A DNA stretch of 41,559 bases from Candidatus Woesearchaeota archaeon (GTDB lineage: Archaea; Nanobdellota; Nanobdellia; Woesearchaeales; B29-G15), in contig JAFCCU010000012.1 in NCBI GenBank assembly GCA_017610005.1, forward strand, positions 1-41,559, read 5' to 3'. The position numbers and the translations under genes were made by a program. Below, one piece after another: positions 16,167 to 25,395 of the stretch (the first letter of the stretch is position 1; each line of letters begins with the position of its first letter). The notes under the pieces are model-generated. The model had not been told where the DNA came from and made no database searches. It was given only the letters and a program-made list of their open reading frames with translations.

Positions 16167-17225
16167 TTAATTTGCGATCTTTTCAATTTTAGGGAGAAGT
16201 TCTTGCCCAAGAAATTCTGCAGTGAGTTTATTGGCATAAACTGATGGGTGCCAGTCTTTTGGGTGGATTATCCAAGGAGAGTTATATTTGAACCCTATCT
16301 CTTCTGGAAGATAAAAAAACTCAAAACCCAAGTTTGTAACATTTCCCTTGATAATTTGAAGATATGTTTTTTCAGGAATTTGTTCGACTAAAGGGTAGGA
16401 AAAAACCAATACATTAAAATTCTGAATTTTAGATATCTCTTTTAATTCTTTAAGTGGTTTTATAATAGACTCTTGGATAGTTTTGTTAAAGGGCAAGTAT
16501 TTAGATACGGGGATTCCTAATCTAATCTCCCAGGCTTTTGTTTCTGAAATGTTATTTTCAATTAATTTTTTTACAAGGTATCTATCCAGATGGAATATTG
16601 CTTTTGCATCTTCATAGTCATTGGAAACAATTCCAATTAAAACAATATTTGGTTCATATTTGATCCCCTTTTCTATTAGACGGTTTAATTCAAGTTTAGT
16701 ATTATACCCATTCACTCCTAGATTTAATACTTCAATATTTTTTAAGGGAAATTTCTCTTTAAGAAAATTTTCTAGCAAACTGCTAATTGTTTCATTATTA
16801 TTTACGCTTGCCCCTGCTACATATGAATCTCCAATTACTATTATTCTTAAGGTAGAATCAGGTTTAGGAATTTCATAGTTTATTGTACTTCTAATACCAT
16901 CTTCATTGATTGTTTCATAGGTTGTAGGATGTTTAATTATAAACCCCCCATACATTGTGGTTGAATTTAACCTCCATCCATTAGGTGAGTGTACAAATTC
17001 AGAGAATCCAGAAGAATCTAATTTTCTAAGGAGTTCCCAATTTATAATAAATTTATTGCATAATACTTGAAAGGTTTCATTGATCATATTACCTTCAGAA
17101 TATTCAACATTTGAAGAGAATGTTTGCCATTCTTGATACGAATTATGAAGGGAAATTAAAAGAGGAACTATTATTATTGTGAGGAGTGATAACCAGAAAA
17201 ACAAAAAAATAATCTTTTTAATCAT
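16167..17225 (-). CDS. Membrane-anchored SGNH hydrolase
   Basis: The protein has 352 residues. One N-terminal membrane anchor (about 4-24) leads into an extracytoplasmic domain with VIGDSYVAG (nucleophile Ser134), block II NLGVNGYNT, block III SND (Asn202) and a DWHPS motif with Asp324 and His326. All catalytic residues of the SGNH fold are present. A stretch of about 100 residues precedes the domain and has no motif I recognise. It is first in a minus-strand unit with two GT-C proteins and is divergent from another GT-C gene. The repeated pairing suggests it edits acyl groups on the same glycan. Confidence 0.85.
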   Translation of the reverse strand: MIKKIIFLFFWLSLLTIIIVPLLISLHNSYQEWQTFSSNVEYSEGNMINETFQVLCNKFIINWELLRKLDSSGFSEFVHSPNGWRLNSTTMYGGFIIKHPTTYETINEDGIRSTINYEIPKPDSTLRIIVIGDSYVAGASVNNNETISSLLENFLKEKFPLKNIEVLNLGVNGYNTKLELNRLIEKGIKYEPNIVLIGIVSNDYEDAKAIFHLDRYLVKKLIENNISETKAWEIRLGIPVSKYLPFNKTIQESIIKPLKELKEISKIQNFNVLVFSYPLVEQIPEKTYLQIIKGNVTNLGFEFFYLPEEIGFKYNSPWIIHPKDWHPSVYANKLTAEFLGQELLPKIEKIAN

Positions 17226-17275
17226 GAAATAGTTAATAATTTATCACTTAAGTAATTTACTGATTTTATCAAAAG

Positions 17276-17283
17276 TATTATAA
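17276..17283 (+). promoter_or_regulatory. TATA box of the GT-C/SGNH pair at 17307
   Basis: TATTATAA is centred about 28 nt before the ATG at 17307, inside an 81-nt divergent intergenic region that also serves the minus-strand SGNH gene. Confidence 0.45.
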
Positions 17284-17306
17284 GTTTGAGTTCTTAATCT
17301 TTAGCA

Positions 17307-19031
17307 ATGAAAAAGTTACATTTGCTGATGGTGCTTGCAGTTGTCATTTTATCCCTCCAATTTATATGGCTTCAAAAAAACACGGCCCCAATTGACATTG
17401 AAGGAATGGATTATATCCATTATACAATGCAGGCAAGCCACGCATTTGGGGGCAATTCGATTGGCCTTTTTTTAGTTTCGGGGGCGAGAGCACCACTGCC
17501 CGCTTATTTAGGCTCTCTTTTTATTATTTTTAAGAATTTAGATACTTTAATTTTTTTAAGTTCATTTGTTTACCTTGTGATCTTAACTGCATCAGTTTAT
17601 GGGATATCCAAAATTGCTTATAATGAAAAAGTGGCATTCATTGCTTCAACACTTTTGCTTGTTTCAAATGGAATTTTTTTCATATTCCACGCTTTTTTCC
17701 CGGACTTTTCTTTAGCGGCATTTATTGCCCTTTCAATATATTTGCTCTTAAAATCAGATGGGTTTAGAAATAGGAAATATTCTACTTTGGCAGGTATTTG
17801 TGCAGGTTTTGGTTGGTTAACTAAATGGCAGTTTGTCCTTTATTTAATCCCCATTATTGGTTATATCTTCTTTCAAAACAAAAAGTTATTTGAGCCATTA
17901 AAGGAAGAAAAGCAGTTTTTCAAATACTTAATAATCTCCCTTGGCGCTTTATTGATTACTGTTTTTTCCTTTTCTAGTTTTAACAGGTCCCCATTTGCTG
18001 CGCCCTTATCTGTGTTAGCGTTTGCAGTAGTTTATATCATATTAAGGTTAATCTTAAAAGAAAAATCTTCATTATCTAATATGTTTGATTTTGGCGTAAG
18101 CCAATTTGTTATTGCAGGAGTTTGGTATTTGTTTCAAAATAATAGAATCATTGAAGCAATATTTTATTTTACTAAAAGTTCCCATTCGGTACTCTTTAGA
18201 GTAGGTTCACTGTTTAGTTTGGTTAATCTTAGTTATTACTTAAGAAAGCTTATTTTTGAACATTTATCAATATACATTTTAAGCATTTCTATTTTGGCAA
18301 TTATTTTCGTAATTGTGAGAATATTTACTAAAAGAGGCATTAAAAAATGGAATAAATATGATTCTTTATTTTTAATTACATTTGCATTTATTTATCTTAT
18401 TTTTACATATGTGGAGAACAAAGATCCAAGGCACATATTCCCGATAATTGCAGTTGTTTTTCCACTTCTTGGAAGTCTTTTGTATTCTGCATTTAGTAAA
18501 AAGTTGCTTAATGTCTTTCTTACGGTGATTGTTGCAATTTCCATTTTAAATATTGCTTCAATGGTTTTTCCAATATCTCCGATTTTCCACCAAGTAAATT
18601 TTGCGTTTGAAAGCCCCCATTGGTGGATTAAAGAGAACCCCTTAGAAGCAGAATATTTCTCAAGTGAAGTTCTTCTGGTTATCAACACTAGTCGTAAGAA
18701 TAATATTTGTCTTTTAGAATATAAAGAAGGCCTCACTAAAAGCGATTTCCAGTGGACAGAATTTAAGGAGGGGGTGCAACCCCAGAAATATCATGTCTAT
18801 AATCTGGTTGAAGATGATGTATTCCTCACATTAATAAAATGCGATTATCTAGTTACTAAGCCTAATGACCCGGGCTGGCCAGAAGGAACTATTAAATTGA
18901 GAGAGTTTTATGGGGAATTAGAAAAAAATCAAAGTTTAAAGTTGAAATTTGATTCAATGTTTAAGCCGATTGCTGAAATTAAGAATAGGATAAAAACTGG
19001 TGATTTTGTAAAAGTTTATGGGGCGATTTGA
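17307..19031 (+). CDS. GT39-like membrane glycosyltransferase
   Basis: The protein has 574 residues and about 11-12 predicted membrane helices. The first outside loop after helix 1 carries APIDIEGMDYIHY, with acidic residues at the position where PMT/ArnT-like GT39 enzymes keep their catalytic Asp/Glu. Residues 80-330 resemble the glycosyltransferase RgtA/B/C/D-type core (AYNEKVAFIAS, AGICAGFGWLTKWQ). The C-terminal ~140 residues are soluble. It should use a polyprenyl-phosphate sugar. It is followed, with a 14-nt overlap, by an SGNH gene, so the two are co-translated. This is one of three GT-C/SGNH units in the window. Confidence 0.75.
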   Translation: MKKLHLLMVLAVVILSLQFIWLQKNTAPIDIEGMDYIHYTMQASHAFGGNSIGLFLVSGARAPLPAYLGSLFIIFKNLDTLIFLSSFVYLVILTASVYGISKIAYNEKVAFIASTLLLVSNGIFFIFHAFFPDFSLAAFIALSIYLLLKSDGFRNRKYSTLAGICAGFGWLTKWQFVLYLIPIIGYIFFQNKKLFEPLKEEKQFFKYLIISLGALLITVFSFSSFNRSPFAAPLSVLAFAVVYIILRLILKEKSSLSNMFDFGVSQFVIAGVWYLFQNNRIIEAIFYFTKSSHSVLFRVGSLFSLVNLSYYLRKLIFEHLSIYILSISILAIIFVIVRIFTKRGIKKWNKYDSLFLITFAFIYLIFTYVENKDPRHIFPIIAVVFPLLGSLLYSAFSKKLLNVFLTVIVAISILNIASMVFPISPIFHQVNFAFESPHWWIKENPLEAEYFSSEVLLVINTSRKNNICLLEYKEGLTKSDFQWTEFKEGVQPQKYHVYNLVEDDVFLTLIKCDYLVTKPNDPGWPEGTIKLREFYGELEKNQSLKLKFDSMFKPIAEIKNRIKTGDFVKVYGAI

Positions 19032-20058
19032 AATTATGAGACATTACTTTAAACTGATTTTATTTGTATTATACTCATTAATTTTTGTCGGAATCTTATT
19101 AGTTTCTGACATTCATTTATTGGGGAGATTATCAAAAACTTCAGATATTGATTCAGTAAAAGTAAATTTCTCTGGAGACCTAGACTGTGGGTTTTTAGTG
19201 GTAAGAAATAATCTTTTAACAATAAATTGGAAAGATTTTGAGGATGAACCCCCTTTAAGTAATTCATTTGAAAATTTAGTGGTTCATCCGTTAAAAAATA
19301 AAGTTAATTATTCACACCTCTTTAACCGAACAGTTGTAGCTACAATTAACTCTGAAGGATTCAGGGGGGAGAAAGTAGATTTGATTAAAGGGGAAAATAT
19401 TACTCGAATTTTAGTTTTAGGAGATTCTTGTACCTTTGGTTATGGGTTACTTGATAATGAAACTTCCCCTCATTTACTTGAAAAAAAATTGAATTCAGGG
19501 GGCAATTTTGAAGTATTAAATTTTGGTGTAAGTGATTATGACACTGATTTAGAAATTGAAAGATTGATTTACCACGGTTTAAAATGGAATCCAGATATTG
19601 TAATCTTGGCTTATGTAAGTAATGATATAGAAGATACAAAAAAAGCAAGGGAAATCCAAAATACAGTTTTAAGATGCATTCAAGAGTCTGAGCTAGAAAC
19701 AAACCCCCAGATGAAAGATTTTCAATTAAAATATGTTGGGTCTATGTATCATGAGAGATACATTTATGGGCTGCCTTTTGAGGAAGTATGGGGCCGAATT
19801 GAAAAACCATTAAGAAGATTGAATGGGTTAGCAAGTGAAAATGATTTTGAGGTCATTATAGTTGCATTTCCCTCTCCCTGGAACCATATATCTCAGCTGA
19901 GAAAAACATGCAAGGATTATGGGGGGGAGTTTATTAATCTGTTAGATCATGGGGGATTTGGGGATGAAGATGATTGGAAATTATCCGATAGGATTCATCC
20001 TAATCTTGAGGCAAATAAAAGAATTGCCGAGTTATTGGCTGAGGCTGTTTTAGTTTAG
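19018..20058 (+). CDS. Membrane-anchored SGNH hydrolase
   Basis: The protein has up to 346 residues. ATG 19018 lies inside the upstream gene (14-nt overlap); ATG 19036 would give a shorter, equally good N-terminus before the membrane anchor. The catalytic domain shows VLGDSCTFGYG (nucleophile near residue 137), block II NFGVSDYDT, block III SND, and RIHP near the end, where the Asp just before RIHP and the His would complete the triad. A glycine-rich NSEGFRG segment before block I recurs in SGNH proteins of polysaccharide clusters. It pairs with the GT39-like gene upstream and is followed by a palindromic hairpin and a new promoter. Confidence 0.83.
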   Translation: MGRFEIMRHYFKLILFVLYSLIFVGILLVSDIHLLGRLSKTSDIDSVKVNFSGDLDCGFLVVRNNLLTINWKDFEDEPPLSNSFENLVVHPLKNKVNYSHLFNRTVVATINSEGFRGEKVDLIKGENITRILVLGDSCTFGYGLLDNETSPHLLEKKLNSGGNFEVLNFGVSDYDTDLEIERLIYHGLKWNPDIVILAYVSNDIEDTKKAREIQNTVLRCIQESELETNPQMKDFQLKYVGSMYHERYIYGLPFEEVWGRIEKPLRRLNGLASENDFEVIIVAFPSPWNHISQLRKTCKDYGGEFINLLDHGGFGDEDDWKLSDRIHPNLEANKRIAELLAEAVLV

Positions 20059-20127
20059 TTTTGTTGGGTTTAATGAAATATTTAATTTTAATTAAAATGA
20101 ATTCATTAACAATAATTTTGTGAGGGG

Positions 20128-20141
20128 GGAGTTTAAACTCC
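20128..20141 (+). terminator. Palindromic hairpin after the SGNH gene
   Basis: GGAGTTTAAACTCC is a perfect 14-bp palindrome preceded by a G run. A T-rich stretch (ATTTTTATTTT) follows about ten bases later. It lies 70 nt after the SGNH stop and before the next TATA, so it could mark the end of that transcript. Archaeal terminators are mainly T-rich tracts, so the role of the hairpin is uncertain. Confidence 0.4.
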
Positions 20142-20177
20142 TATTCGGAGATTTTTATTTTAAGAATGGAAAGGATT

Positions 20178-20187
20178 AAAAATATAA
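20178..20187 (+). promoter_or_regulatory. TATA box of the GT-C gene at 20209
   Basis: AAAATATAAT is centred about 26 nt before the ATG at 20209, which suggests leaderless transcription. Confidence 0.45.
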
Positions 20188-20208
20188 TGTCTAAGCTCTA
20201 TTGAATAG

Positions 20209-21852
20209 ATGAAATATTTTATGAAGACTATAACAAGGCCTTGGTTTATTTTATTATTGTTAATTTCTCTTTTTATTTTCCTAAAATTACCGCTGGCAAT
20301 TACTAATGATTATTATATGAATGACCAAGTTAGGATGGGAGGAGTTTCTATTGCGATTAGAGACTTTGGAATCTCTCAAGGTTTAATGCTAACTGTAGAA
20401 CATCATGGATCATTGCTATTAGAATCAATAATCTTTCTTCCTTTTGTTTTTTTAAATAATTGGTTATTTTTGTATAAATTAGTTCCGTTATTTATCCAAC
20501 TGTGGATTGTTGTTATTTCCTTCCTTTTTTTTAAAAATGAGGAGAATGTGCATTTCGGAGCTATTTTTTCATTATTCATCATATTGGGCCCAAGGCTCCT
20601 TAAAAGGACCATATTAATGTATGGGTCACAACAAGAGGGTTTATTATTTTCAATAATCCTAGTTTATTTATTATTTTCTTATCTTAAGTTTCCTTCTTCT
20701 TTAAAGTTATTTTTTTTGTTCTTTTTGAGTGGATTTAATTATTTTTTAGAACCTTCTTTACTAATTTTATCATCAATTGTTTTAATTTATATTATTTATA
20801 AAAAAAAACTATTCAAAAAGCCATTACAATCTTTACTTTATTCTCTATACTTTTTGATAGGATTAACTCCAGTATTTTATTTAAAACATATTCTAAGTGA
20901 CCAACCGTCAATTAACTTCTTTTTTTCGTCATTATCCTATTTAATTTTTTTAATCAGAAATCCTGGGGAACTATTGGTTCAATTACAAACTGTTTTCCAA
21001 AAAATACCTTATCTTTTTGATTATGGCCACGGAAATATTTGGATAATATTGGCATTTACCCTACTTGTTGGCACATTCTTTTATTTAGGAGTATTTTACA
21101 TGAAGTCTAAGAAACAAGGAAGGGAGGAATCTCTGCTAGGTTTTTTATTATTTTATTCAATAATTTTTACCTTGAGTTATACTGTGGCCAGTAAATTTGA
21201 TGTGTTTGGCGTATTAAGTGATCCATTTAGCCATAGGAATTTAATATACCTTTATCTCCCATTTTTCTATTTCATAACTAAAATTTTCTTTTTAATAATT
21301 AAAAAGAAAGGGGTACTTATGAAGACAATGGGAGTTAGTATTCTTTGTTTATTTTTATTTTTAGGAGTTCATTTAAACTTTCAGAACTTGGGGGGTTACA
21401 GTGGACTGGATAATTCCTATTATGAAGTTGCGAGAGATTTTACGGCTAAAATTAATGATTTGGGCATCAATACAATTTATGCTGACCCCCATACCAAATG
21501 GTCTGGCTATTTTTTATCTAATGGAAAAACTCTTTTTGCTTGCGGTTATGATTTATTCAGCAAGTGCCCCTTAAACGGGATATCTCCAATTTTTGAGCAG
21601 ACTGCGGCAAACCAAGAAAAATATGGATTTCTATTTAGATTCTCTTCCCAGTTAATACGAGAAGAAATGGATTACGGTGAAAGGAAATTTCTGGAGATAT
21701 TAGATAATAATTCGATATTTTCAACAAACATAAAGTATTCAAAAGGAGATCACAATTTTCACTTTTATTATAATTTTAGTGAAGATATTCGCAAGTTGGG
21801 GGTTTTAAGTACCCAAGATCCTGTGTTGACTAGTTTAGTCACGACTAAATAG
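20209..21852 (+). CDS. GT-C membrane glycosyltransferase, paralogue of 9436-10854
   Basis: The protein has 547 residues and is highly hydrophobic, with about ten helices and a soluble C-terminal domain. It shares several landmarks with the protein encoded at 9436-10854: MGGVSIAIRDFG against TGGISVAIRDFG after helix 1, YGSQQEGLLFS against YSSQQEAFLFS, and TKWSGYFLSNGK with paired Cys (FACG, KCP) against LKWSGYLFSKGK. The two therefore form a subfamily with an outside domain held by a likely disulfide. A C-terminal extension of about 80 residues is unique to this copy. It has its own promoter and ends in TAG. Confidence 0.68.
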   Translation: MKYFMKTITRPWFILLLLISLFIFLKLPLAITNDYYMNDQVRMGGVSIAIRDFGISQGLMLTVEHHGSLLLESIIFLPFVFLNNWLFLYKLVPLFIQLWIVVISFLFFKNEENVHFGAIFSLFIILGPRLLKRTILMYGSQQEGLLFSIILVYLLFSYLKFPSSLKLFFLFFLSGFNYFLEPSLLILSSIVLIYIIYKKKLFKKPLQSLLYSLYFLIGLTPVFYLKHILSDQPSINFFFSSLSYLIFLIRNPGELLVQLQTVFQKIPYLFDYGHGNIWIILAFTLLVGTFFYLGVFYMKSKKQGREESLLGFLLFYSIIFTLSYTVASKFDVFGVLSDPFSHRNLIYLYLPFFYFITKIFFLIIKKKGVLMKTMGVSILCLFLFLGVHLNFQNLGGYSGLDNSYYEVARDFTAKINDLGINTIYADPHTKWSGYFLSNGKTLFACGYDLFSKCPLNGISPIFEQTAANQEKYGFLFRFSSQLIREEMDYGERKFLEILDNNSIFSTNIKYSKGDHNFHFYYNFSEDIRKLGVLSTQDPVLTSLVTTK

Positions 21853-21858
21853 TAATTA

Positions 21859-21876
21859 AAAAACCGAAAGGTTTTT
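21859..21876 (+). terminator. GAAA-tetraloop hairpin with T run, overlapping the next TATA
   Basis: AAAAACC and GGTTTTT pair around GAAA, giving 7 bp closed by a GNRA tetraloop and a T run. It starts 7 nt after the GT-C stop and looks like an intrinsic terminator. Its 3' arm overlaps the TATA-like box TTTTTAAATA (21872-21881), which lies about 28 nt before the GTG at 21906. Confidence 0.4.
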
Positions 21877-21905
21877 AAATAATAAAATATCTTTTTTATC
21901 AATAG

Positions 21906-23849
21906 GTGATCAATATCAGTCTTGTAAACAAAGTCCAAGATTTACACCAGAAATGGAATCGGCACAGAGATATTAAGAAACTAGCAGATTTGATTGCAAA
22001 TGGGGGGAGGGAGATTGAACCCAATTGGAAACATATTAGAAGATCATTACCTTTTTTCTTAGGAATGGGGGCATTTTCAGTGCCTCTTTTTGGACAAAGT
22101 TTAGAAACCCCCCAAGCTCAAGAAACTGCAATAATTTATGAGACCGAGTTAGCAGAAGAACTAATTAGGGATTACCAAGTTGCCCTCCCTAGTGCACATA
22201 GTGATGCTGTTTTAGAGGGAACAATTACCAGATACATTGCAAATGAGACAATCCCTTTTTCTGTAAGATATGAAGTCAATTTTGAAAATTATCCAGACTT
22301 GGATTTGAAGTGGGGTACTGGAAGCCAGACTTTAAACGGACTCAATCCCGAATTCTATCTTCTTTCAAATGCATCAACCTTCGATGTAAGTTTAGTAATT
22401 AATGACAAACAAGGGAATACTTATTTTTGGGGGGACATAGATATTGACATTCCCCTGCATAATGAACTTCCGATAATTTTGGATGCAACTAGATTTGTTC
22501 CAGTAGAACAAATCAAGAGTGTTAGTTGGTCTGCAGAGAATGGAGATCCAGCAGATGAAGTGACATTTCCAATTGCAAATAAAAACTCTCCAGTAACTAC
22601 TTTAACAAGTACTTGGCCAAATGTGTTAGATATTGGTTGTAGGATCGAGAAAAATGATGGGACCATTGTGGAGGAAGGTATTGAGGCATTGATTTACTTT
22701 AAAAATGGGACACCTTTTGAGAATAGAAGTGTGAATACTGCAGCTGCTAGATTTATCCAAGTTAGTGAACTGGAAGATAGCATGGATAAAGAGTTTCCTC
22801 TTTTAAGATCTATTGGCGTGAATACAATCACTGTTCAAGTAATTTGGTATTTTGGGCACCCGGATGATGGAGGGAATTGGACAATAGAACCCCTATGGGC
22901 TAATGGTTGGCCCCCTGATCCTCGCGGAGATACAATTCGCATGGATGTTTTTAGGAAATATGTTGAGCGGGCAAAAGAAGAAGGATTTCAAGTTTATGTA
23001 GAGATGAGGGCCTGGCCTTATCAAAATGATCGAGATATTGAATGGGATCACACCACCTTTGATCCAGTTTCAAAGATTTCATACTCCTTTAGGGCAACGG
23101 AGGAGTGGTGGATCGGAAAAGGAGAGGGCCTCAATAATATGTTCTTATTTTACTTAGATGATTTGATTACTTTAGGCGTAGATGGCGTATTCTTGGGGGC
23201 AGAAACTGGTGCATTAGAACAATCAGGAGGTATAGAAACCCAAGAGTTTTATAATTTGATTATTGATCAATATAGGCGTGAAGGTTTCAATGGAGTCATT
23301 TCCTATGCAAATTCTTTCTTTGGTGCAGGAGAATTTGTACCATCTCTCTTAATCCCTGGAGCATCAGGCATCCCTTATGAAAATATGGATGCTGTTTCTT
23401 CCACTTATTACCCTACTTTGGCTAATAAGTTAAACGCATCAACACTAGAGATGCAGATGGAAGTAAGAGAAGATATAAAAATTTTTTTTAAACCTAGGTC
23501 GGAGGCATATAAATTGCCCACAATAATTGAAGATTGTTGGTGCCCCGCGTATACAACGTGCGCAATGAATCCAGTTGAAATTGGAAATGAGCGAAATATA
23601 GAAGATCAAAGGAGGTATTTTAATGCAATCTTAAGAGAATTTTCTGCTGAGAATATTAATAGTGAAAACCCTTGGATATCAACTATGACTATGGCAGAGT
23701 ATAAAATAATGGAAGATATATATATGAAAGATTTTTCTCAAGATGGAATTGTTGATAGCCCTTGGCTTAATAAATCTGCAGGCAATACTCATCTTCAATA
23801 CACGATAAAGGTTTTTTTTTCAGACAAACCTGCGCCATCTTTTAATTAG
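21906..23849 (+). CDS. Secreted GH113/GH5-like TIM-barrel glycoside hydrolase
   Basis: The protein has 647 residues with a GTG start. Residues 45-70 hold an RRSLPFFLG twin-arginine-like motif, a short hydrophobic stretch and a possible cleavage region, after an unusually long 44-residue basic leader. Residues 75-235 look like a beta-sandwich, carbohydrate-binding-type domain. From about 285 a TIM barrel begins: VNTITVQVIWYF, FQVYVEMRAWP, and VDGVFLGAETGAL with Glu433 in the acid/base position. A second candidate Glu is in TIIEDCWCP. This resembles GH113/GH5-clan beta-mannanase-like enzymes, but the family is not certain. It probably trims or remodels the surface glycan. It meets the opposing GT39 gene with an 8-nt overlap. 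Confidence 0.65.
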   Translation: MINISLVNKVQDLHQKWNRHRDIKKLADLIANGGREIEPNWKHIRRSLPFFLGMGAFSVPLFGQSLETPQAQETAIIYETELAEELIRDYQVALPSAHSDAVLEGTITRYIANETIPFSVRYEVNFENYPDLDLKWGTGSQTLNGLNPEFYLLSNASTFDVSLVINDKQGNTYFWGDIDIDIPLHNELPIILDATRFVPVEQIKSVSWSAENGDPADEVTFPIANKNSPVTTLTSTWPNVLDIGCRIEKNDGTIVEEGIEALIYFKNGTPFENRSVNTAAARFIQVSELEDSMDKEFPLLRSIGVNTITVQVIWYFGHPDDGGNWTIEPLWANGWPPDPRGDTIRMDVFRKYVERAKEEGFQVYVEMRAWPYQNDRDIEWDHTTFDPVSKISYSFRATEEWWIGKGEGLNNMFLFYLDDLITLGVDGVFLGAETGALEQSGGIETQEFYNLIIDQYRREGFNGVISYANSFFGAGEFVPSLLIPGASGIPYENMDAVSSTYYPTLANKLNASTLEMQMEVREDIKIFFKPRSEAYKLPTIIEDCWCPAYTTCAMNPVEIGNERNIEDQRRYFNAILREFSAENINSENPWISTMTMAEYKIMEDIYMKDFSQDGIVDSPWLNKSAGNTHLQYTIKVFFSDKPAPSFN

Positions 23850-25341
23850 GATTGGTGTAATATATTAATTCATTACCCCAATTAGAAAATTGGGGCAAGA
23901 TTGCTTTAGTTTGAAACTTAGAATCTAAGATTTCTTCAAGTTCTTCATTATATCCTATCCAAGATTCGTGTATTTTCAAGTACCAGCATTGCGTAATGTT
24001 TAACAAGATATTCTTGGTTTTTTCACCCTCTTTCCAATACAATGGAATTACATTTCCCCCTGGATAATAATATTGGATTACTGGGGCCGGATAAGAATGA
24101 GACATAATTATCAATTCTCGATCCGAATTTAACTCAAGATACCTTGATATCTCTCTTAACCCCTCCTGATTTAGATCTGAATTAGTATAAATATTAAAGG
24201 AAGCAATAGATACACAGCAGAAGATACAAATAATAATTAAAGGAAAAATTTTAAGGATTGGTTTACTGTTATCCCAAAAGGAGATTAAAATAAACGAGAA
24301 AATAATCACTAAGGCAGGGACAATAAAAATGAAACATTTTTCTCTAAATACATTCGGGAACATGGCTGTGACAAAGAAAGGAATAAATGTCCAACTCCCC
24401 AATAGAATAAACTTAAGATATTCTTTTTTTAGTAATAATGAAATCCCTGCAATTAAAAAAATTATCAAAGAAAATAAAATTAAATTATTGTAAAACTTTC
24501 CTCCAAATAGTTCTCCTATAATCTTTGAGAATTGAGAAACAAGGTTGTTTGAAAAGCTAATCCAGCTAAGGGGAGAGTTAGATGTTAGTTGCCTTTTTAG
24601 GGTAAATCGGAGAAATGTCTTTCCATAAAGGAGAAATACAATTAGCATAACTCCTTGCGCAATCAACCATTTTTTTATTGAGAATCTTTTTAGGATCCAA
24701 AATCCAAAAATTGTAACATTTTGAATAAAGAAAACTAAAATCCCATAATTGTTAACAAAGATTAGCAAGCAGCTTGAAATGGCATAAAGAATTATACTGC
24801 CTATCTTATTATATTTTAATAGCTTTATTGAATAAAATATGGACATTAAGAAAAATGTTGCAGTGATATGATAATTTACTGCTTGTCGTGCCCAGAAAAT
24901 ACTATAAGGAATAATTGAAAAGAAAAATGCTGCAAGTAACCCTACTTTTTCATTAAAAAGAAGTTTCCCAAGCAAGTAAGTATATACAATTGCAACCAGA
25001 CTTAAGAGAACAGTTAGCAACCTAAGAAAGATTTCAGAGGTATTTCCCCCAAGATTGACCCAAGAGGCCACAAATAGATAATAAACTGGCGGATAGCTTC
25101 CAGTTCCCGCAGCATGTTTGATTATTGTACTAACTAACTCTGCAGCTTTGTATGGTTCATTTACAAATTTATCTTCATACATATTAGAAGAAGTCCAAGC
25201 AAGAGTCGAAAGTTCATCAAAAGTTAGTCCTGGGTCATTAAGCTTGTAAGTTCTTAGAACTAAAGCTAGAATAAGTATTATTAAAAGTATAAAGGCTACT
25301 CTTCCTCTTTTCAACTTATTTGGAATATGAATTAATCGCAT
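23842..25341 (-). CDS. GT39/ArnT-like glycosyltransferase
   Basis: This 499-residue protein is the clearest GT39 member here. After helix 1 it has RTYKLNDPGLTFDELST, where Asp42-Glu43 match the catalytic DE of PMT/ArnT-like enzymes. The loop GTGSYPPVYYLFVASW corresponds to the conserved P-P-x-Y/H motif of the family, and LLGKLLFNEKVGLLAAFFF is typical of helix 3-4. About 11 helices and a 100-residue soluble C-terminus complete it. It should transfer a sugar from dolichol- or polyprenyl-phosphate on the outer face. It is divergent from the lipoprotein gene (54-nt gap) and convergent with the glycosidase. Confidence 0.85.
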   Translation of the reverse strand: MRLIHIPNKLKRGRVAFILLIILILALVLRTYKLNDPGLTFDELSTLAWTSSNMYEDKFVNEPYKAAELVSTIIKHAAGTGSYPPVYYLFVASWVNLGGNTSEIFLRLLTVLLSLVAIVYTYLLGKLLFNEKVGLLAAFFFSIIPYSIFWARQAVNYHITATFFLMSIFYSIKLLKYNKIGSIILYAISSCLLIFVNNYGILVFFIQNVTIFGFWILKRFSIKKWLIAQGVMLIVFLLYGKTFLRFTLKRQLTSNSPLSWISFSNNLVSQFSKIIGELFGGKFYNNLILFSLIIFLIAGISLLLKKEYLKFILLGSWTFIPFFVTAMFPNVFREKCFIFIVPALVIIFSFILISFWDNSKPILKIFPLIIICIFCCVSIASFNIYTNSDLNQEGLREISRYLELNSDRELIIMSHSYPAPVIQYYYPGGNVIPLYWKEGEKTKNILLNITQCWYLKIHESWIGYNEELEEILDSKFQTKAILPQFSNWGNELIYYTNPN

Positions 25342-25364
25342 TTAAAAATTTATCTCAAGGAAAA

Positions 25365-25374
25365 CTTTTTAAAC
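25365..25374 (+). promoter_or_regulatory. TATA box of the lipoprotein gene
   Basis: CTTTTTAAAC is centred about 27 nt before the ATG at 25396, in the short divergent gap shared with the GT39 gene. Confidence 0.45.
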
Positions 25375-25395
25375 ATTAAAGTTAAAAATATTTTA

